Source of the DNA: Streptomyces sp. 846.5
GTDB taxonomy: Bacteria > Actinomycetota > Actinomycetes > Streptomycetales > Streptomycetaceae
Direction: 5' to 3'
DNA length: 64,000 nucleotides
Assembly (NCBI RefSeq): GCF_004365705.1
Contig: NZ_SOBN01000001.1
Span: forward strand, 1,478,555 to 1,542,554
Below, in pieces: positions 1 through 8,345 of the stretch; position 1 is the stretch's first letter; every line of letters starts with the position of its first letter. Position numbers and translations under genes: made by a program. The notes below the pieces were generated by a model. The model saw only the letters and a list, made by a program, of their open reading frames with translations, made no database searches and was not told where the DNA came from.

Positions 1-2953
1 CGATGGAATCGCCGGCGGCGAAGCGGCGTTTGGCCAGTTCGTGGGAGGCGTCGATGATCGCCGAGACCATGTCCTGGCGGTACGGTTCGGCCCAGGGGTA
101 GAGGTGGTGCGATCCGGCGAAGGGGCCGCCGCGCACCAGGTCCAGCGCGCGGCGCAGCGCCGCGTCCTCGGCCGGGCCGCGGGCGTTCATGCCGTGCCGG
201 TAGAGGTCCTGGAAGTCGGTCCAGTCGCAGGTCACGGCAGGGTGCAGGCGTCTGGCCGCGGGGTCGAGGTAGGGGGCTCCGCCGGGGGCGACGCCCAGCC
301 AGTCACGCAGCCGCGACAGCGCGGCGGTGCGGATCTGCTGGGCTCTGCGGCCGACCGCGGCCGGTCGCTGGGCAGCGTAGGGGACGGGGTGGATCACCGC
401 GTCCACCAGTCTGGGGTCGGGGTCCGGATGGGCCGCCAGCAGGGCGGCGAGGGCGGTCAGTTGGCTGGTGAGCGCGGGCTCGGCGAAGCCGGTGGCGCCG
501 ATCAGCCGCACCGGCCCGAGCAGCAGGATGCGCGGAGCCGGAGCCAGCGGCCAGCCGTCCTCGCCCAGGGGCGGGGAGCTCGTGTGCTGCTGCTCCTGCC
601 CCGGCGGCTCCTGTGCGTTCTGCGCGTCCGCGGCCCGATGCGCCCTCAGGCCGGTGCTCAGCGCCGGGATCAGCCCGCCCCGGTGGCGCGCACCGGGCAG
701 GTCCGGGTCGAGCAGGGGGACAGAGGTCGCCGAGGCGGGGGCACCGCCACCGGTGGCCCGGGAGCGGGTGGCCAGCACCGGGATGAGGAACGGGTCGTCC
801 CGGTCGGGTTCGGCCTCCGGGTCGTGGCCGGTCCAGTCCGGCGCCGGCTCGTCGGCGGGGCGACGGCTGGTGGCGAGCAGGCTCAGCGCCGCCGCGTACT
901 CGTCCTCTGTCAGCCGTTGCAGCTCGACGGCGTAGGGCAGCCCGTCGGGCGACCAGTGGTGGCCGGGACGGGCGTCGACATGCAGCCCGGGGCCGGGCGT
1001 CGCCGGGGTGACCGCAGCGACGCAGCGGTGTTCCGCTCCGGCCAGGGCCCGGCCCAGCTCTGCCAGTTGACCCTCAGTCAACCGACGGTCGGTGCAGAAC
1101 AGGGCCGGCACCCAGAGCTCGGTGGCCACGCCCTGGGAGCGGGCCGCACTAGGATGAGCTACCTGACACTCCGTCAACGAGGCTTCCAGCGCTGTTCGGT
1201 GTTCGGCGAGGCCGGACAGGGCCTGGTCGACGCTGTCGCAGACGGCCATCCGGTCGCTGCCGAAGGCCTCGTCGGCCCCGGTGGGCCCGGACCGCCCCGG
1301 ACTGCCGAGGGCGAACAGCCGCATCCGGTCCGCGAGCGGACTCGCCGCGAGCTCCGCCGCCAGGGCACGGCTGACGGCGGCGACCTCCTCCGGACTGCCG
1401 TCCAGATGAAGCTGCCGCACGCTCTCCAGGTCCACCAGGACGTGCACCCCGTCGAGGGTCCGGCCGAGGGTGACCAGGGCGGGGTAGGGGGCCGGGACGT
1501 CGCGGGCCCGCTCAGGGGCGATCAGTTCGGCCTCGTCCGCGCGGCAGCGCCAGACCCGTCCGTCCGCAGCGGCCGCGAAGGGCGCGAGCGGCAGGGCCGG
1601 AGCCGCCAAGTGCAGATCGACGGTGCCGCCCGGGCGCAGGGTGACGGCGGTCAGCCGGGGCAGCTCGGCCCCGGTCTCCAGGCAGGTCATCCCGAGGGTG
1701 CGCAGCGTGCGGTCGAGCAGGTCCAGACTGGTCGGGTCGGCCACGGCCCGGAGGAACGCCTCGTACTGCTGCTCCTCGACGCCCGGCATGGGGATGCGTC
1801 GGCGCGGGGGTCTGCGGCGCTGCTGGCGCACGCGGTTGCGGACGAGCAGCCCGACCAGACCGGCGGCGAGGAGCGCGGCGGCGCCGAAGGCGGGCAGCCT
1901 GACCGGATCGCCGGTGTGCGGGGCGGCCGACGCGGGGGCCGCGGAGGTCTGTGCCGGTGACGCTGTCTCCTCGGGGACGGATCGGTGCGCGGCGGGGGTG
2001 CGGGCAGGGGTCGTCGAAGTCGGCGGCGCGGCAGGGTGCGCAGGGGCGGTCGCCCCCGGGAGTCTGAGCTGCTCCCCGGGCTGGATCACATCCGGGTCGG
2101 CGCCGATGACCTGCCGGTTGGCGGCATAGACGGACTCCCAGCCCCCGCTGACATGGTGCTCTGCAGCGATTCCGGTGAGCGTGTCGCCCTGCTGCACCGT
2201 CACCTTCGCCGAAGCGGCAGGCATGGCCAGCTGCCAGCCCGGCGAGAGCGGCGCGTCCGCCTGGAAGACCGCTCCGGTCGCGTCCATCACCCGCCCCTGG
2301 TTGAGCCGGGCTATCTCCTGCCAGCGGTCGCCACTGCCGAGCCGGGCCTCGGCGATGGACCACAGCGTCTCGGCCGGGCGGACGGCCCGGACGGTGTGGA
2401 CCGTGTAGGCGGCAGCCGCAACGTTTCTTCCGGCGGCTCCGTTCGGCGCGACAACCGGCGGCGCCGTCGCCGAAACCGCCGCGACCGGCGTCGGGAGCGC
2501 CGCCGCGAGGGCACCTCCGGCCGGCAGCAGCGCGAACACCGCGCCGAGCAGCGCGGCGGCGGACCGCTGCGACCAGCCCAGCGCCGGGATACGGCGCGGG
2601 GCCCGCCCAGTGATCCGCGCCGCGAGCTCGACCAGCACGCCCAGCGCGAACGCCGCCCAGGCCAGCCAACCGATCGCGGCCAGCACCCAGACCAGCAGCT
2701 GTCCCTGATCGGGGGCTCTCAGCAGCGCGTCCAGCCCTCGCCCGGCGAACGGTCCACCGTCCCGGGCCAGCGCCAGCGTCCCGTACAGCAGCGCCAGCGG
2801 CAGCCCTGCCAGCAGCGCCGGCAGCAGAACCAGCCCGGCGCAGCCACGCACCAGCGCCGATCGCCATCCGGGCAGCGCGCCGTGCCGCCGCCGCATCGTC
2901 CGCCTGGCGGCGGAGGCGGAGGCGGGAGCGGCGTCGCGCGACTGCGGGCCCAT
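1..2953 (-). CDS. LysM and BTAD-domain membrane protein (C-terminus cut by window edge)
   Basis: The reading frame is open from an ATG at 2953 to the window edge, about 984 residues. It begins with an Arg-rich segment and three hydrophobic helices (roughly residues 33-52, 78-98, 120-142). Two LysM-like modules follow (about 182-245 and 250-297; the second reads VTVQQGDTLTGIAAEH). A Pro/Ala/Thr linker, a fourth helix (about 350-372) and a long soluble part come next. The end resembles the bacterial transcriptional activator (BTAD) helices of SARP-type proteins (LVRGGPFAGSHHLYPWAEPY). Topology suggests LysM modules outside and BTAD inside, which would suit a cell-wall sensing or assembly role; this is inference. 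The start is supported by GAGGGGGAGGG just upstream. The gene is divergent from the PPOX gene across a palindrome at 2998-3014. The stop codon lies outside the window. Confidence 0.85.
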   Translation of the reverse strand, partial: MGPQSRDAAPASASAARRTMRRRHGALPGWRSALVRGCAGLVLLPALLAGLPLALLYGTLALARDGGPFAGRGLDALLRAPDQGQLLVWVLAAIGWLAWAAFALGVLVELAARITGRAPRRIPALGWSQRSAAALLGAVFALLPAGGALAAALPTPVAAVSATAPPVVAPNGAAGRNVAAAAYTVHTVRAVRPAETLWSIAEARLGSGDRWQEIARLNQGRVMDATGAVFQADAPLSPGWQLAMPAASAKVTVQQGDTLTGIAAEHHVSGGWESVYAANRQVIGADPDVIQPGEQLRLPGATAPAHPAAPPTSTTPARTPAAHRSVPEETASPAQTSAAPASAAPHTGDPVRLPAFGAAALLAAGLVGLLVRNRVRQQRRRPPRRRIPMPGVEEQQYEAFLRAVADPTSLDLLDRTLRTLGMTCLETGAELPRLTAVTLRPGGTVDLHLAAPALPLAPFAAAADGRVWRCRADEAELIAPERARDVPAPYPALVTLGRTLDGVHVLVDLESVRQLHLDGSPEEVAAVSRALAAELAASPLADRMRLFALGSPGRSGPTGADEAFGSDRMAVCDSVDQALSGLAEHRTALEASLTECQVAHPSAARSQGVATELWVPALFCTDRRLTEGQLAELGRALAGAEHRCVAAVTPATPGPGLHVDARPGHHWSPDGLPYAVELQRLTEDEYAAALSLLATSRRPADEPAPDWTGHDPEAEPDRDDPFLIPVLATRSRATGGGAPASATSVPLLDPDLPGARHRGGLIPALSTGLRAHRAADAQNAQEPPGQEQQHTSSPPLGEDGWPLAPAPRILLLGPVRLIGATGFAEPALTSQLTALAALLAAHPDPDPRLVDAVIHPVPYAAQRPAAVGRRAQQIRTAALSRLRDWLGVAPGGAPYLDPAARRLHPAVTCDWTDFQDLYRHGMNARGPAEDAALRRALDLVRGGPFAGSHHLYPWAEPYRQDMVSAIIDASHELAKRRFAAGDSI

Positions 2954-2997
2954 GGCCCTCCCCCTCGGGCGCACCGACGCGGCACGCCTGCACCTAG

Positions 2998-3014
2998 AGT
3001 GACGCCTCGTCACT
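2998..3014. promoter_or_regulatory. Perfect 7-bp-arm palindrome in divergent promoter region
   Basis: AGTGACG and CGTCACT flank a CCT centre between the divergent starts at 2953 and 3119. The symmetry and position suit a dimeric repressor site. AGTGAC...GTCACT also resembles a BldD box, with mismatches at the centre. No regulator gene beside it identifies the binding protein. Confidence 0.45.
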
Positions 3015-3118
3015 GTGATCGGTAGGGGACATGGCAGATCCATAGGTCACATCCGACCGTCGAACGGTGTTCTAGGATCAGGAGAGCGATCAACCGGAGC
3101 TTCGGAAGGGGCCTGCAC

Positions 3119-3751
3119 ATGGCGGACGGCACCGGTCCGACGGAGGTCACCTCGGCCGAGGAGCTGCGGGAACTGCTCGGCCCGCCCAGCGACCGCGACG
3201 CCGGAAAGGTCCGCACCCGCCTGCACGAGCACGACCGCGCCTGGCTCGCGGCCTCCCCGTTCTGTCTGCTCTCGACCTCGGGCGCGGACGGGAGTTGCGA
3301 CACCTCGCCGAAGGGCGACCCGCCCGGCTTCACCCTGGTCCTGGACGACACCACCATCGCCGTCCCCGAGCGCAAGGGCAATCGCAGGGCCGACAGCTTC
3401 CACAACGTCCTGCAGAATCCGCACGTCGGACTGCTCTTCCTGATCCCGGGCCGCGGCGACACCCTGCGCATCAACGGCCGGGCCCGGCTGGTACGCGAGG
3501 CGCCGTTCTTCGACCGGATGGCGGTGAAGGGCCAACGGCCGGTGCTGGCCCTGGTGGTGGACATCGACGAGGTCTTCTACCACTGCTCGAAGTCGTTTCT
3601 GCGCTCCGCGCTGTGGCGACCGGAGACCTGGGATCCGGAGTCCGCCCCGTCCCGGGCCAGGATCGCCAAGTCGATGGAGCGCCAGGACGAGCCGCTGGAG
3701 GAGCTGGAGCGCTACTACGGGCCGCAGTACGGCGGCGACCTCTACAGCTGA
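3119..3751 (+). CDS. Pyridoxamine 5'-phosphate oxidase-fold (PPOX) family protein
   Basis: A 210-residue cytosolic protein of the split-barrel flavin-binding family, closest in layout to the MSMEG_1061-type FMN-dependent PPOX subgroup. Recognisable pieces are PFCLLSTSGADGSCDTSPKG (about 43-62), the KGNRRADSFHNVLQNPHVGL stretch that forms the flavin phosphate pocket, and a C-terminal extension typical of the subgroup. The ATG at 3119 is preceded by GGAAGGGG. The substrate cannot be told from sequence; members reduce or oxidise small molecules or bind heme. The last 10 bp overlap the convergent MFS gene. Confidence 0.85.
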   Translation: MADGTGPTEVTSAEELRELLGPPSDRDAGKVRTRLHEHDRAWLAASPFCLLSTSGADGSCDTSPKGDPPGFTLVLDDTTIAVPERKGNRRADSFHNVLQNPHVGLLFLIPGRGDTLRINGRARLVREAPFFDRMAVKGQRPVLALVVDIDEVFYHCSKSFLRSALWRPETWDPESAPSRARIAKSMERQDEPLEELERYYGPQYGGDLYS

Positions 3752-4959
3752 GCCGGCCCATCACCGGCGGCCTCGGGTTGGCGCAGGAAGACCCCGAGCC
3801 CCAGGGCCACCAGCGGCACGGCGCAGATGACGGCCAACACCGCCTGCGGGCCGTGCGCGTCCGCGAGCACGCCGAAGGCCGGGGAGATCAGTCCGCCGAT
3901 GCTGACGCTCAGGCCGAGGGTGACCCCGGCGGCGGTCCCGGGGCGTGCGGGCAGGTAGTCCTGCCCCAGCTTGACCAGCACCGCGAAGGGGATGTTCAGC
4001 GCGACCCCGGACAGCAGCGCGAACGGCAGCGGCAGCATCCCGCCCGGGGTCAGCCGCAGGCCGACCAGCAGCGGGACGGCCAGCACGGCGCCGAGCTGGA
4101 CGGTGCGGACCATGCCGATCCGGTCGGCGATCCGCCCGCCGAGCAGGGTGCCCAGCACTCCCCCGCCCAGGAAGCAGGCCAACGCGGTCCCGGCCAGGGC
4201 ACGGCCGGTGTGCAGCTCGCGCAGCCAGTACAGCTCGATGAAGGTGTTGACGCCGAAGAACGCGACCGAGCGGACCACTTCGATCGCGGTCAGCACCAGG
4301 AACGGGCTCCACTGGTCGCGGCCGGACCTCGCCGGGGCGCCCGCGGTGAGTTCGCCGTGCCTGCGGCGGTTCCGCAGCAGGGCGAAGGCCATCAGCACGG
4401 CCGGCGGGATGAACAGCGCGGTGGCGCCGACACCCCAGGCCACCAGCGCCGGGGTGGCCAGCACCGGGGCGAGGAAGAAGCCGACGCTGCCGCCTGCCGC
4501 GAAGATGCTCATCGCACCGGCGCTGTCGCCGGCCGCCTCCCGCGCCGAGCGCCCGGCGGCGGGGTGGAACATGGCCACGCCGAGCCCGGAGAGCAGGATA
4601 AGCGTCCACACCGCCGGATACGTCGGAGCCAGGCCGGACAGCCCGAGCCCGACCCCGGCCAGGGCGACCCCGGCGGCCGCCAGCCAGCCGGGGCGCAGCC
4701 GGTCGACCAGGACCCCGATGAACGGCTGCGGCACCGAACTGCCCAGCGTGGCGGCCATGGTGAGCCCGGCGGCGGCGACGTAGCCGTAGTGCCGGTCCAG
4801 GACGAAGTAGGGCAGGCTCGCGGGCACCAGGCCCTGGTAGAGGTCGTCGACGGCATGGGCGGCGCCCCACAGGCGCATCCGCTGCCAGTTGGTCGCCCCT
4901 GCGCGGGGGTGCTGCTCAGCGGGCCGGGAGGAACGGGTTGAGCTGGGAGAACTCTGCAT
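3742..4959 (-). CDS. MFS transporter, drug/metabolite efflux type
   Basis: A 405-residue integral membrane protein with about 12 hydrophobic segments in two six-helix halves. Loop motifs are typical of major facilitator transporters, such as PAAGRSAREAAGD after helix 4 and GGRIADRIGM in the central loop. It probably exports a small molecule by proton antiport; this is inferred from the family. It is divergent from the AraC-type gene at 5014 with only 54 bp between the starts, the usual arrangement for a transporter controlled by its neighbour. Its 3' end overlaps the PPOX gene by 10 bp. Confidence 0.88.
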   Translation of the reverse strand: MQSSPSSTRSSRPAEQHPRAGATNWQRMRLWGAAHAVDDLYQGLVPASLPYFVLDRHYGYVAAAGLTMAATLGSSVPQPFIGVLVDRLRPGWLAAAGVALAGVGLGLSGLAPTYPAVWTLILLSGLGVAMFHPAAGRSAREAAGDSAGAMSIFAAGGSVGFFLAPVLATPALVAWGVGATALFIPPAVLMAFALLRNRRRHGELTAGAPARSGRDQWSPFLVLTAIEVVRSVAFFGVNTFIELYWLRELHTGRALAGTALACFLGGGVLGTLLGGRIADRIGMVRTVQLGAVLAVPLLVGLRLTPGGMLPLPFALLSGVALNIPFAVLVKLGQDYLPARPGTAAGVTLGLSVSIGGLISPAFGVLADAHGPQAVLAVICAVPLVALGLGVFLRQPEAAGDGPAQL

Positions 4960-5013
4960 GGAGCCAGGATTTCGCCGACACCCGAGTGCGGGCTACCGGT
5001 ATCCTGCCTACAT

Positions 5014-5766
5014 ATGTCGGTAACCCGCCTTCATCTGCCCGGCCCGGACCGGAGGTCGCTCACCCACCGCGAACGGGTCGAGTGGCACGACCATGACGTC
5101 CACCAGCTGATCTACCCGAGGTCCGGGGTGCTCCAGGTGTCGACCGGTCTCGGTTCCTGGGTGGTGCCGCCGCACCGCGCGGTGTGGGTCCCGGCCGGAG
5201 TGCCGCATGCACACCAGGCGCACGGCCCCACCCAGATGTACAACCTGATCTTCGACGCCTCGGTCAACCCGCTACGGGTGGACCAGCCGACCGTGGTCGC
5301 GGTCGGCCCGCTGCTGCGCGAGGTCATCACCGCGCTGATCGAGGACCAGGGCGCATCCGAGCAGGCACGGGCCAACCTGGAACAGGTCGCCCTGGACCAG
5401 CTGCGCCAGGTGCCGGCGCTTCCGCTGCACCTGCCCTCCCCGGCCGACCCCCGGCTGCGGGACATCACCGAACTGCTGCTCGCCGACCCCGCCGACCCGC
5501 GCACCCTGGCCCAGTTCGGCGCCGCGATCGGGGCCGGCGAGCGCACTCTCAGCCGACTGTTCCGCGAGCACACCGCGATGACCTTCCCGCAGTGGCGCAC
5601 CCAACTGCGGCTGCACCACTCCCTCAAACTGCTGGCCGCCGGCGCCTCGGTCACCGCCACCGCCACGGCCTGCGGCTACAGCAGCACCAGCGCCTTCGTG
5701 GAGTCGTTCCGGCATGCCTTCGGCAGTACACCCGGACGCTACCGGCGCGCCGCCGAACGCTCCTGA
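5014..5766 (+). CDS. AraC family transcriptional regulator
   Basis: A 250-residue regulator. Residues 1-130 form a cupin-like effector domain (HDHDVHQLIYPRSGVLQV, then VVPPHRAVWVPAGVPHAH). Residues about 155-248 carry the two AraC helix-turn-helix units, with the second-unit signature CGYSSTSAFVESFRHAFGSTPGRYRR. There is no clear ribosome binding site before the ATG. A TATCCT at 5000-5005 places a start of transcription near the ATG, so the message may be leaderless. It is probably the regulator of the divergent MFS transporter gene. Confidence 0.9.
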   Translation: MSVTRLHLPGPDRRSLTHRERVEWHDHDVHQLIYPRSGVLQVSTGLGSWVVPPHRAVWVPAGVPHAHQAHGPTQMYNLIFDASVNPLRVDQPTVVAVGPLLREVITALIEDQGASEQARANLEQVALDQLRQVPALPLHLPSPADPRLRDITELLLADPADPRTLAQFGAAIGAGERTLSRLFREHTAMTFPQWRTQLRLHHSLKLLAAGASVTATATACGYSSTSAFVESFRHAFGSTPGRYRRAAERS

Positions 5767-5822
5767 AGCGTTCCGGCCCGTACGGACCCCCTGGAGCGCG
5801 GGGCGGCCTCCCGTCTGCTAAA

Positions 5823-5838
5823 ATTGGTCTATACCATA
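5823..5838. promoter_or_regulatory. dre site (DasR operator) upstream of nagB
   Basis: ATTGGTCTATACCATA is a near-palindrome matching the published DasR-responsive element, whose core is TGGTCTAGACCA. It sits 52 bp before the nagB start. In Streptomyces DasR represses GlcNAc uptake and metabolism genes, and phosphorylated amino sugars release it. Fit to the known site is strong; binding is not tested here. Confidence 0.85.
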
Positions 5839-5889
5839 ACTCTCTGGTGACTTCTCTTGTGACTATGCCTCGACTGTGATGGGACCAGC

Positions 5890-6672
5890 ATGGAAATTGT
5901 GATCGTTCCCGACGCCGCCGCCGGCGGCGAGCTCATCGCGGCGGCGATCGCCGACCTGCTGACCCGCAAGCCCGACGCCCTGCTCGGCGTGGCCACCGGC
6001 TCCACCCCGCTGCCGATCTACCAGGCACTGGCGGGCAAGGTCCGCAGCACCGACCTGGACGTCAGCCGGGCCCGGATCTGCCAGCTGGACGAGTACGTCG
6101 GCCTGCCCAAGGGCCACCCCGAGTCCTACCGCTCGGTGGTGCTGCGCGAGGTCGTCGAGCCGCTGGGCCTGACCGAGTCCTCCTTCATGGGCCCGGACGG
6201 CAGCGCCGAGGACATCGCCGCCGCCTGCCTCGCCTACGACCAGGCACTGGCCGCGGCCGGCGGCGTCGACCTGCAGCTGCTCGGCATCGGCACCGACGGT
6301 CACATCGGCTTCAACGAGCCCTGCTCCTCACTGGCCTCGCGCACCCGGATCAAGACGCTGACCGAGCAGACCCGGGTCGACAACGCGCGCTTCTTCAACA
6401 ACCTGGACGAGGTCCCGCACCACGTCATCACCCAGGGCATCGGCACCATCCTGGAGGCCCGCCACCTGGTGCTGCTGGCCACCGGCGAGGCCAAGGCCGA
6501 CGCCGTCGCCCTCACCGTCGAGGGACCGGTCTCCGCTCTAGTGCCCGCCTCAGCACTGCAGCTGCACCCGCACGCGACCGTGGTCGTCGACGAGGCCGCC
6601 GCGTCCGGCCTCAAGCTGGCCGACTACTTCCGGGCGACCTGGGCGGCCAAGCCCAGCTGGCAGTCGATCTGA
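5890..6672 (+). CDS. nagB: Glucosamine-6-phosphate deaminase
   Basis: A 260-residue enzyme converting glucosamine 6-phosphate to fructose 6-phosphate and ammonia, the last step of GlcNAc/chitin catabolism before glycolysis. Key residues are present: Asp66 in LDEYVG, and Asp136, His138 and Glu143 in GTDGHIGFNEP, matching the catalytic Asp, His and Glu of E. coli NagB. The phosphate loop ATGSTPLPIY is near residue 37. Length is normal for the family. Control by DasR is expected from the dre site at 5823-5838. nagA and nagK are not adjacent, as is common in streptomycetes. Confidence 0.96.
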   Translation: MEIVIVPDAAAGGELIAAAIADLLTRKPDALLGVATGSTPLPIYQALAGKVRSTDLDVSRARICQLDEYVGLPKGHPESYRSVVLREVVEPLGLTESSFMGPDGSAEDIAAACLAYDQALAAAGGVDLQLLGIGTDGHIGFNEPCSSLASRTRIKTLTEQTRVDNARFFNNLDEVPHHVITQGIGTILEARHLVLLATGEAKADAVALTVEGPVSALVPASALQLHPHATVVVDEAAASGLKLADYFRATWAAKPSWQSI

Positions 6673-6730
6673 CGGTTCCTCAACCGGCCGCCGCCACAGC
6701 ACCACACCGCCACGCCGGCCCACACGGCCC

Positions 6731-6755
6731 TGCCCCGGACACCCCGGGCGGGGCA
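6731..6755. terminator. GC-rich hairpin between convergent genes
   Basis: TGCCCCG (6731-6737) pairs with CGGGGCA (6749-6755) between the nagB stop and the end of the S41 peptidase gene. It has no T-run, as is common for actinomycete terminators, and could serve both strands. Confidence 0.5.
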
Positions 6756-6764
6756 CCGCCCGGT

Positions 6765-7691
6765 TCAGGAGGCGGAGCTCGGTGCCGCCAGCGCCGTCAG
6801 CGCCTCGCGGTGGGCCCGGTCCAGGGCCTCGGCCGCCGGGACCTCGATGTCGGGCTGCACCCCGACGCCCTCCCAGTCCGTCCCGGACACCGGGTTGACG
6901 GAGCGTCCGGTGGGGACGGTCGCCTCCAGGTGCGGGTGGACGGTGTAGCCCTCACGGGGATGGGCACCGCCCCGGCTGCGCTCGCCGACGACAACGGCAC
7001 GGCCGAGCTGCTGCAGGTCGTAGGCCAGCTCCTCGGCGCCGGAGAAGCTGCTGCCGCTGGTCAGCACGTACAGGGGCTTGCTGCCGCCGAAGCGGGGCCC
7101 GGGAACGTAGGCCGGCGACCAGGACTGGGCGTAGCTGTCGCCGTCGCGCCAGTAGGTGGTGTTGACGTGGGTGGACTCGTCCAGCAGGTAGCCGCAGATG
7201 AAGGCGACGGTGTCCGGGCTGCCGCCGCGGGTACGGCGCAGGTCGATGATCAGTGCCTCGGCGCAGGCGACCAGATTGAGCGCGGCACGCAGGGTCTCCC
7301 CGGTCGCACCGTCCTTCAGCGTCATCGGGAAGATGATCGGCGCCAGCTCCAACAGCGCCACCCCGCCGTCCAGCCGACGCACCAGCGGCACGCCGTTCAT
7401 GGAACCGTCGGCCTCCCGGGTGATCTCGGCCAGCACCGCACCGCCCGGCTCCGCCGGGACCTCCTCCGCGTGGTACTGCAGCCGCAGGTGGCGGTCGCCG
7501 TTGACGGACTGCAGGTCCTCGGTGACCAGCGCGCCCAGCTCCTCGGCGATGCCGGCGGCACCGTAGTGGCCTGCGGCGAGCCGGTCGGCGAGCAGCGCGG
7601 ACAGCTGCTCGGCGATGTCGGGGAAGACGTAGTGATCGGCTATCAGTTTGGCGGTTTCGGTGACGATCCGATCGGTGTCGAGCGCTGTCAT
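6765..7691 (-). CDS. S41 family (C-terminal processing type) peptidase
   Basis: A 308-residue protein of the IRBP/tail-specific protease group. An N-terminal helical domain (about 1-100) precedes the S41 core. LIIDLRRTRGGSPD (about 151-164) and LTSGSSFSGAEELAYDL (about 213-229) hold the strand-loop and the presumed nucleophilic Ser. VGERSRGGAH follows. No signal peptide or PDZ domain is seen, so it is probably cytosolic. GGGGGAG lies before the ATG. On this strand TTGACG at 7771-7766 is a candidate -35 element that overlaps the palindrome at 7754-7774, so the divergent regulator probably represses it. Its substrate is unknown. Confidence 0.85.
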   Translation of the reverse strand: MTALDTDRIVTETAKLIADHYVFPDIAEQLSALLADRLAAGHYGAAGIAEELGALVTEDLQSVNGDRHLRLQYHAEEVPAEPGGAVLAEITREADGSMNGVPLVRRLDGGVALLELAPIIFPMTLKDGATGETLRAALNLVACAEALIIDLRRTRGGSPDTVAFICGYLLDESTHVNTTYWRDGDSYAQSWSPAYVPGPRFGGSKPLYVLTSGSSFSGAEELAYDLQQLGRAVVVGERSRGGAHPREGYTVHPHLEATVPTGRSVNPVSGTDWEGVGVQPDIEVPAAEALDRAHREALTALAAPSSAS

Positions 7692-7753
7692 GGAGACTCC
7701 CCCGGGTGTGTTCCCGCTGCATTCCTGCTGTTGTCAGCAGGAGTAGAGCACGC

Positions 7754-7774
7754 CTCTTGAAAAAGCGTCAAGAG
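7754..7774. promoter_or_regulatory. Operator-like inverted repeat between S41 peptidase and regulator genes
   Basis: CTCTTGA (7754-7760) and TCAAGAG (7768-7774) are perfect 7-bp arms around AAAAGCG. The repeat lies between divergent starts at 7691 and 7794 and overlaps a candidate -35 of the peptidase gene. The size suits a winged-helix dimer, so the product of the gene at 7794 is the likely ligand. Confidence 0.65.
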
Positions 7775-7793
7775 ACATAGACACTTAGGATCC

Positions 7794-8345
7794 ATGGAGC
7801 CCTTGCAGTCACGCGATCTGCCGCCCCCCGAGGAACTGCTCGAGGTCGACAGCGCGGTCCAGTTCAAAGCCCTCTCCCATCCGCTGCGGCAGCGACTGCT
7901 CTTCGCCCTCGCCCGCCGCGCCACCATGAGCCAACTCGCCACCGCACTCGGCGCCCAGAAGGGCAACGTCGCCCACCACCTCCGCGTCCTGCGCGACGCC
8001 GGAATGGTCCGCGTCGTGGAGACCCGCCAGGTCCGGGGCGGAACCGAGCAGTACTACCAGCGCACCGCCCGCCGCATGACCTTCGCCGGCCACCAGGCCG
8101 CCGCGACCACCGCGATGTTCGGCGCGGTCGCCGAGGAACTCGACGAAGCCACCGGCGAACCACTGCTGATCCTCCGACACGTCCGCCTGACGGCAGCTCA
8201 GGCCAAGTACCTGAGCGCCGAGTTGGAGCACCTGGTGGAGAACGCCGAGGAAGCCGGAACCGACGAGGCCGTACACGGAGTGCTGGTCGCCCTGTACGCA
8301 CAGGGACCGGCAGCGGACAGTCGGCGAGGTGGCCCGACCAGTTGA
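7794..8345 (+). CDS. Winged-helix (ArsR-like) transcriptional regulator
   Basis: A 183-residue regulator. Residues about 22-95 form a winged HTH typical of ArsR-like proteins: FKALSHPLRQRLLFALARRA, then ALGAQKGNVAHHLRVLRDAG as recognition helix, then a wing with QVRGGTEQYYQ. The C-terminal half is helical and carries no recognisable metal-binding Cys pair. It is divergent from the S41 peptidase gene across the operator at 7754-7774 and overlaps the phosphatase gene downstream by 4 bp, so the two are co-translated. A TAGGAT hexamer lies only 2 bp before the ATG, so the true start could be a little downstream. Confidence 0.88.
   Translation: MEPLQSRDLPPPEELLEVDSAVQFKALSHPLRQRLLFALARRATMSQLATALGAQKGNVAHHLRVLRDAGMVRVVETRQVRGGTEQYYQRTARRMTFAGHQAAATTAMFGAVAEELDEATGEPLLILRHVRLTAAQAKYLSAELEHLVENAEEAGTDEAVHGVLVALYAQGPAADSRRGGPTS

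Noticed and set aside
41..1960. A 639-residue plus-strand frame at the window start
   Set aside because: It is antisense to the LysM/BTAD protein, whose own frame gives LysM and BTAD motifs and a good ribosome binding site.
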